The position numbers and the translations under genes are program-made. The notes under the pieces were generated by a model, which worked only from the letters and a program-made list of their open reading frames with translations, was not told where the DNA came from and made no database searches. Positions 7,330-10,837 of a stretch of 10,837 nt of DNA are shown here, one piece after another. Source of the DNA: JAWWPY01 sp033854735 (lineage in GTDB: Bacteria; Actinomycetota; Actinomycetes; Streptosporangiales; Streptosporangiaceae). Position 1 is the first letter of the stretch. Each line of letters opens with the position of its first letter. The DNA lies in assembly GCA_033854735.1 (NCBI GenBank), contig JAWWPY010000584.1, forward strand, positions 1 through 10,837, read 5' to 3'.

Positions 7330-8652
7330 TCATCCCTTGGTGATCAACCCGGGATTTGGCCCATGGGCGGACCGCCAGCGGGCCAGGTGCTGCTCAGCCT
7401 CGTCGCGCGCCAGTGCTTGGGCGTCCCCTGGAACCGGCTCGTCCTGCCACTGGCGCAGTGTCCGGGCCATACCCTGGACGAAGTCCAGCCCCGCAGACGT
7501 GAGCCGGCCGCTGGCCAGGAGCGTGCCAGCCACTCCCGCTGCGGCCGCTCGCCACCGGGCGAACTCCGTCTGCGCCCTGAGTCCGGCGGGGCCAGCGTCC
7601 AGATGGCGCTGCCGGCGCCAGAAGCCACTCACCCCGAGGTGGGCGTAGGCGCCCTGAAGCAGGCCGCTGACCGGACGGGGATCCTCCCGCCACGGGGCAT
7701 AGAAACGGCGACCGTCGTCGGGGAGGGTCAGTGGGATTATGTCGAGCAATGCGCAGAGTTTGAGATGCTGCACCTCGTGCGCAAGCGTGACGGCGAAAAT
7801 GCGCGGGTCAGCGGGCAGCGACAGCGCGACCGTGCCGAAGTTCTCGGCCGAGCTTGAGCTGACCTGACCGCGCGGCGGCATGGCGAGCGGCACAATCACC
7901 CTGATGGCCGCCGCGGCTTCCTCGGCCATTGCTGGATGGTGCTGATGAAGGAGCGACCAGGCCTGCTGGAAGGCCGAGTCCCACCCGTCGACCTCGAAAG
8001 AAGCCAGGCGCGGCGTCACATCGGTGGTAGCGGGCATCCTAAAGGGATCGAGGTCATCGATGAGAACCTCGACAGATCCGGCCCGAAGCCGCCGCAGCGC
8101 CGACCAGCCGGCCGCATCCCGATGTGGGTCGACTGGCAGCCGGACCCGCTGACTGGCCGACACCACTTCCGCGTCGTCCGCGGAGATACGCACCACGGCT
8201 GTGCCGCCGTCCGCTACTGCTGCACCCAGCGATGGCAGTACCACGGCACCCCCGATCGCTGGCACCTCGATCTCTGCCGGAAGCCCCGCCCGGACCGCTG
8301 CTGCCGCCGCCACGGCGCACAGGCCAGCCGGTTCCGCAGCGGTGCGCGCCGGACCACGGCGAAACGCGCGCAACGCGCGGAGCGCCCATGCCCCCACCGA
8401 CGGATGCCGGATCACGATATCGAACGCCTCCGGGGCATTACCCTGTACCGCGGCGAGTAGCGCATAGCCGGAGCGAGCCAGCGGCGCCTGCGCATGCCCG
8501 GCCGTGTCGGCGGCGTCCAGCACACCCCGAAGCAAAAGGACATGCTTGCTGTGCTGCCCGGCGGCCAACTCTCGGATGGCGCCTGACCCGCCGCCACCGG
8601 CCGCCAGTGCCTGAAACACATCCCCCGGCATGCGGTGATACCGGAGACTCAT
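7330..8652 (-). CDS. HExxH-motif putative peptide beta-hydroxylase of the FXS system
   Basis: Protein of 440 residues belonging to the HExxH-motif family that accompanies FxsB and related radical SAM maturases, now usually named alpha-ketoglutarate-HExxH-type peptide beta-hydroxylase. The metal site is visible: HEVQH at 292-296 inside LAHEVQHLKLCALLD, followed by the conserved block YAPWREDPRP (318-327) and GLLQGAYAHLGVSGFW (330-345), where His338 is the likely third ligand. The first 280 residues are Ala/Arg-rich and helical without a recognised motif. The start ATG (8650-8652) overlaps the fxsB stop as ATGA, which indicates translational coupling and a common target, presumably the FxsA peptide. 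In many genomes this domain is fused to the C-terminus of FxsB; here it is a separate chain. Hydroxylation of FxsA, and of which residue, is inference. A protease role suggested by HExxH alone is less likely. Confidence 0.85.
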   Translation of the reverse strand: MSLRYHRMPGDVFQALAAGGGGSGAIRELAAGQHSKHVLLLRGVLDAADTAGHAQAPLARSGYALLAAVQGNAPEAFDIVIRHPSVGAWALRALRAFRRGPARTAAEPAGLCAVAAAAAVRAGLPAEIEVPAIGGAVVLPSLGAAVADGGTAVVRISADDAEVVSASQRVRLPVDPHRDAAGWSALRRLRAGSVEVLIDDLDPFRMPATTDVTPRLASFEVDGWDSAFQQAWSLLHQHHPAMAEEAAAAIRVIVPLAMPPRGQVSSSSAENFGTVALSLPADPRIFAVTLAHEVQHLKLCALLDIIPLTLPDDGRRFYAPWREDPRPVSGLLQGAYAHLGVSGFWRRQRHLDAGPAGLRAQTEFARWRAAAAGVAGTLLASGRLTSAGLDFVQGMARTLRQWQDEPVPGDAQALARDEAEQHLARWRSAHGPNPGLITKG

Positions 8653-9899
8653 GAGGCCCCCCGCCGCACCAGCCGTGCTCTAATGTCGGCTTGCATCGTA
8701 TTGTGGATATGGCTGATAAGACGCATCAGATCCGGGCAATAGACCGATGGGTTGGCGAATCCCGTGCCTACGCGGTAACGGTGGGCGTAGAGGCCACCAC
8801 CGCAGACCTGCCGGATGTGACACGCCCGGCATTCGGCTGACAGGCCTCGTTCTTGGATCTGCCGGGCCGCCACTCCGGGAAGCAACAGCGCATCGTCAAA
8901 CCGATCGCGGGTCACATGTAAGCCCGTCTCTGGCGCCCCGTGATACGCCACTTTGAGCGTGTCACCCTGCTCGATGGCGCCATCAGTCTCGATGACCACC
9001 AGTGTCGACGGCGCGAGGCCCAACATCTCCGTCGCCGATGTCCCACCGAGGATCACATGCATGATCTCCTCGAATAGCCGGATCCGCGTCCGGGGTGCGG
9101 GGTACCAGTGGTCGAAGATCGTGATCAGCCAGTCCGCGTAGGGCGTCTCGGCCGCGCCCGGCACACGACCTGGCGGTGGTGACGCCCACGTCCCGTGCGG
9201 AAGCAGGAAGTCGATCTTGGGCGGCTCGAAAGCGGCCAGTGCCTGGTAGGTGCTGATCGGATCGTTGCGGATATCGATCGTGCAGAGCAGACCACTGAAG
9301 AGGTGCCGGTAACTCGCGCCGGTTAAGCGCAGCAGACCAGAGGTGACCGCCGCATGGCTGCCCCGCCCGCTCGCAAAGCGACGATGCCTGTCATGAGCTT
9401 CCGCGGCGCCATCCAGGCTTACCCCCACCCGGATCCCGAGTTCATCGAAAAGCTGCAGGTAAGAATCGTCCAAACCAACAGCGTTTGTCTGCACGCTGAC
9501 GTGCACCAACACACCTGGGCCGACCGCAGCCCGAACCGCGGTCACCAGATAGGAGATCAGATCCCGCCCGGCCAACAACGGCTCTCCACCGTGCAGAATC
9601 AATGCGAGGCTACGGAGCCCGTGCGCCCGGGCATGCTCGCCGATACGCGTCGCGGTTCGTTCCGCGATCTCACGTGACATCCGGCGCGGCTGGTCGCGCC
9701 AGGACTGATCGGCCATTTCGTACATGTAGCAGTAGTCACAGGCCAGGTCGCACCTACTGTGGATCTTGATGATGAACTCGCGGAACGGAACGGGATTCCA
9801 GCCATCGGCCATGAGCGCGGCCACATCGAGCATTGCCGGCCATTCGGCTCCACCAGTTTCCGCTCCCATACTGGGATTGAACCACACGTATCGATCCAT
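8649..9899 (-). CDS. fxsB: FxsB-family cyclophane-forming radical SAM/SPASM peptide maturase
   Basis: Radical SAM enzyme of 416 residues that uses S-adenosylmethionine and [4Fe-4S] clusters. In the family it joins the Phe ring of the Phe-x-Ser motif to the beta carbon of the third residue, making a three-residue cyclophane. Visible: FREFIIKIHSRCDLACDYCY (39-58), with the Cys50-x3-Cys54-x2-Cys57 cluster motif; YEMADQSWR (60-68), typical of FxsB; HGGEPLL (103-109); the SVQTNA and GVSLDGA motifs (135-140, 159-165); and a C-terminal SPASM region with Cys357, Cys360, Cys366 and Cys388 and the CGGGLYAHRY block (366-375). The ATG at 9899 is the most upstream start, since an in-frame stop lies just before it. 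It lacks a Shine-Dalgarno sequence, so ATG codons 11 or 23 remain possible. Two TTA codons occur (192, 327). It is the first gene of a two-gene operon with the HExxH enzyme. Confidence 0.94.
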   Translation of the reverse strand: MDRYVWFNPSMGAETGGAEWPAMLDVAALMADGWNPVPFREFIIKIHSRCDLACDYCYMYEMADQSWRDQPRRMSREIAERTATRIGEHARAHGLRSLALILHGGEPLLAGRDLISYLVTAVRAAVGPGVLVHVSVQTNAVGLDDSYLQLFDELGIRVGVSLDGAAEAHDRHRRFASGRGSHAAVTSGLLRLTGASYRHLFSGLLCTIDIRNDPISTYQALAAFEPPKIDFLLPHGTWASPPPGRVPGAAETPYADWLITIFDHWYPAPRTRIRLFEEIMHVILGGTSATEMLGLAPSTLVVIETDGAIEQGDTLKVAYHGAPETGLHVTRDRFDDALLLPGVAARQIQERGLSAECRACHIRQVCGGGLYAHRYRVGTGFANPSVYCPDLMRLISHIHNTMQADIRARLVRRGAS

Positions 9900-10283
9900 G
9901 AGAGATCATCAACAATCGGTCTTCGCCCAGTCTTGTGATCATCTGCCCGCCCAATCAGCCCGCCGCGTCCCGCGGTTCGCTGCGGCAGACGTCATCCACG
10001 TCGCCACAGGTCCCCGCTGGCCTGCTGCAATCCGGCAGGTACGGCAAGGCGCGAGCCCTGAGGCGCGAGGCGCTCGGAGCAGGTTGGTCAGGCACGGTTC
10101 GATAACGACCGGATCGGTGTCAGCCGCGCTGTGGTAACTCGGTCGTCTGGGTCAGATCGAGGTCACGAGCCTCGTGGGGCCAGGGGCCACGCCAAACGCC
10201 ACAAGTGTGCAGGCAGGCTTCGAGACAATCGGGGCGTCGACGGCGCGTACTTCGCTTCATCCCGGAGCGGTCATGAGGCGGCC

Positions 10284-10343
10284 TTGACAGAAGTATGATC
10301 TTCGTGCCAGAACTGGCAGATCCGCAACGATCATATCTGTCAA
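10284..10343. repeat. 15-bp inverted repeat with 2-nt bulge
   Basis: The left arm TTGACAGAAGTATGATC (10284-10300) and the right arm GATCATATCTGTCAA (10329-10343) are reverse complements over all 15 bases of the right arm once the AG at 10292-10293 is looped out. The 28-nt centre holds a second palindrome. It could be an operator for a dimeric repressor, a structured RNA element in the leader of the MFS gene, or the remnant of a small inverted-repeat element. No T-tract follows. Confidence 0.7.
10305..10318. repeat. Palindrome nested inside the larger inverted repeat
   Basis: TGCCAG-AA-CTGGCA is a perfect 6-bp inverted repeat around two bases. The right half with flanks, AACTGGCAG, recurs at 10409-10417. 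It sits in the loop of the 10284-10343 repeat, so both stems can form together. Confidence 0.6.
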
Positions 10344-10350
10344 TACAGCA

Positions 10351-10364
10351 TAGACAATATGATT
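10351..10364 (+). promoter_or_regulatory. Third half-site and possible -10 of the MFS promoter
   Basis: TAGACAATATGATT resembles the arms of the neighbouring inverted repeat (arm in the same orientation: TTGACAGATATGATC), with one base missing and two changed. TATGAT at 10358-10363 within it also fits a -10 element, which would leave a leader of about 140 nt before the GTG at 10513. A third operator-like copy over a -10 would fit repression, but this is inference. Confidence 0.35.
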
Positions 10365-10512
10365 TGGGAATTTATGGGATGTAATTCAATTTAAGGTTCA
10401 GGTAATGCAACTGGCAGCTGAACACAGATCTAAAGATACTCGTGGAAATATTTATACCACAAAGGACCATATTGCTCCAGCCGCGAATATCGCCCTACAG
10501 TTAGGGCTTCAC

Positions 10513-10837
10513 GTGTCGACAACAACAGCCGCGAGGGACGCCCGGGTCGCCACCCCGCTACGGCAGAACGCGAACTTCCGGCTGCTTATGAACGGATCCT
10601 TCGTCTCGATGCTCGGCAGCCGGGTGTCGTCCATTGCCTACCCCCTGCTTGTCCTCGCCCTGACTGGCTCACCGATTGTGGCGGGCTGGGCGAGCTTTGC
10701 CGCGCTCGCACCGAGCGTGCTTGTCTACCTTCCCGCGGGTGCACTCGTGGACCGATGGGACCCGCGGCGAGCGATGCTCTGGAGCGAGTTGGGCCGAGGC
10801 GCGGCAATCGCGACCATCGTCACCCTCCTGATGCTCG
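10513..10837 (+). CDS. MFS transporter, MFS_3/EntS-like (5' part only)
   Basis: The first 108 codons of a major facilitator efflux protein; the frame is open through the right edge. Start chosen: GTG 10513, with AGGG six bases upstream, which puts FRLLMNGSFVSMLGSRVSS at residues 22-40, the usual distance for the family. An in-frame ATG at 10405 would add 36 AT-rich codons unlike the family N-terminus. Predicted membrane helices lie at about 28-50 and 54-78, and a third begins near 88. The loop PAGALVDRWDPRR (74-86) is the MFS motif A region, and LLVLALTGSPIVAG (45-58) is typical of the MFS_3 group of drug and siderophore exporters. Substrate unknown. It is divergent from fxsB, so export of the modified peptide is conceivable but rests only on position. 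Confidence 0.85.
   Translation, partial: MSTTTAARDARVATPLRQNANFRLLMNGSFVSMLGSRVSSIAYPLLVLALTGSPIVAGWASFAALAPSVLVYLPAGALVDRWDPRRAMLWSELGRGAAIATIVTLLML

Larger units (their letters stand above)
9900..10512. other. Gene-free region between fxsB and the MFS gene
   Basis: About 610 bp between two divergent genes, so it should hold both promoters. The left part (to about 10283) is GC-rich; I find no convincing gene in it on either strand, only short ORFs without ribosome binding sites or recognisable motifs. GATCATC occurs twice near fxsB (9904-9910 and 9937-9943), 33 bp apart, a possible operator pair. The right part is AT-rich: 10321-10440 is about 37% G+C by hand count. It contains the nested inverted repeat described separately. 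The shift in composition suggests a regulatory region or a piece of acquired DNA. Confidence 0.6.

Noticed and set aside
10120..10260. 46-codon minus-strand ORF (MKRSTRRRRPDCLEACLH...)
   Set aside because: It has no ribosome binding site and no recognised motif, and its length is expected by chance in GC-rich DNA.
10359..10394. 11-codon ORF (MIWEFMGCNSI) as a leader peptide before the MFS gene
   Set aside because: No ribosome binding site, no codon run or attenuator-like pair of stems, and it overlaps the -10-like box.
10405..10512. Upstream ATG extending the MFS protein by 36 residues
   Set aside because: The added segment is AT-rich, polar and not like the short N-terminus of MFS_3 proteins; GTG 10513 has a better-placed AGGG.

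Overview
This is a high-GC actinobacterial window: GTG starts, GC-rich third codon positions, a Tat-exported phosphoesterase and gene families that are largely actinobacterial. The genus cannot be fixed from the sequence. Its centre is a four-gene FxSxx-COOH (FXS) ribosomally made peptide system. In this family a radical SAM/SPASM maturase (FxsB) builds a three-residue cyclophane on a short precursor (FxsA) that ends in Phe-x-Ser-x-x.

Layout from left to right. (1) A Tat-dependent phospholipase C/acid phosphatase-type phosphoesterase (minus strand) is cut by the left edge. (2) A small protein with one predicted membrane helix (plus strand) meets, stop to stop, (3) an nSTAND1-type NTPase with a TPR tail (minus strand). 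(4) Just upstream of that NTPase, on the same strand, is a small ORF of about 54 codons ending in His-Gly-Phe-Gln-Ser-Asn-Ile-stop, the FxsA precursor. (5) Divergent from it is FxsT, an NB-ARC P-loop NTPase with many kinesin-light-chain-like TPRs. (6) FxsT meets, with no base between the two stop codons, an HExxH-type putative peptide beta-hydroxylase (minus strand). (7) The hydroxylase start overlaps by ATGA the end of the FxsB maturase (minus strand). (8) A gene-free stretch of about 610 bp follows. Its right half is conspicuously AT-rich and holds a nested inverted repeat. (9) The 5' part of an MFS transporter of the MFS_3/EntS-like type (plus strand) runs off the right edge.

Working model (inference): FxsA is translated, its Phe50-Gln51-Ser52 motif is cross-linked by FxsB, and the HExxH enzyme may hydroxylate the same peptide. 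FxsT and the nSTAND1-TPR protein, two STAND-class NTPases flanking the precursor, would be sensory or scaffold partners. The precursor lies 4.1 kb from its maturase and in a different transcription unit, and no FxsC gene is visible. The modification chemistry follows from family knowledge; the biological role of such systems is open, and a conflict or signalling role is plausible given the STAND proteins.
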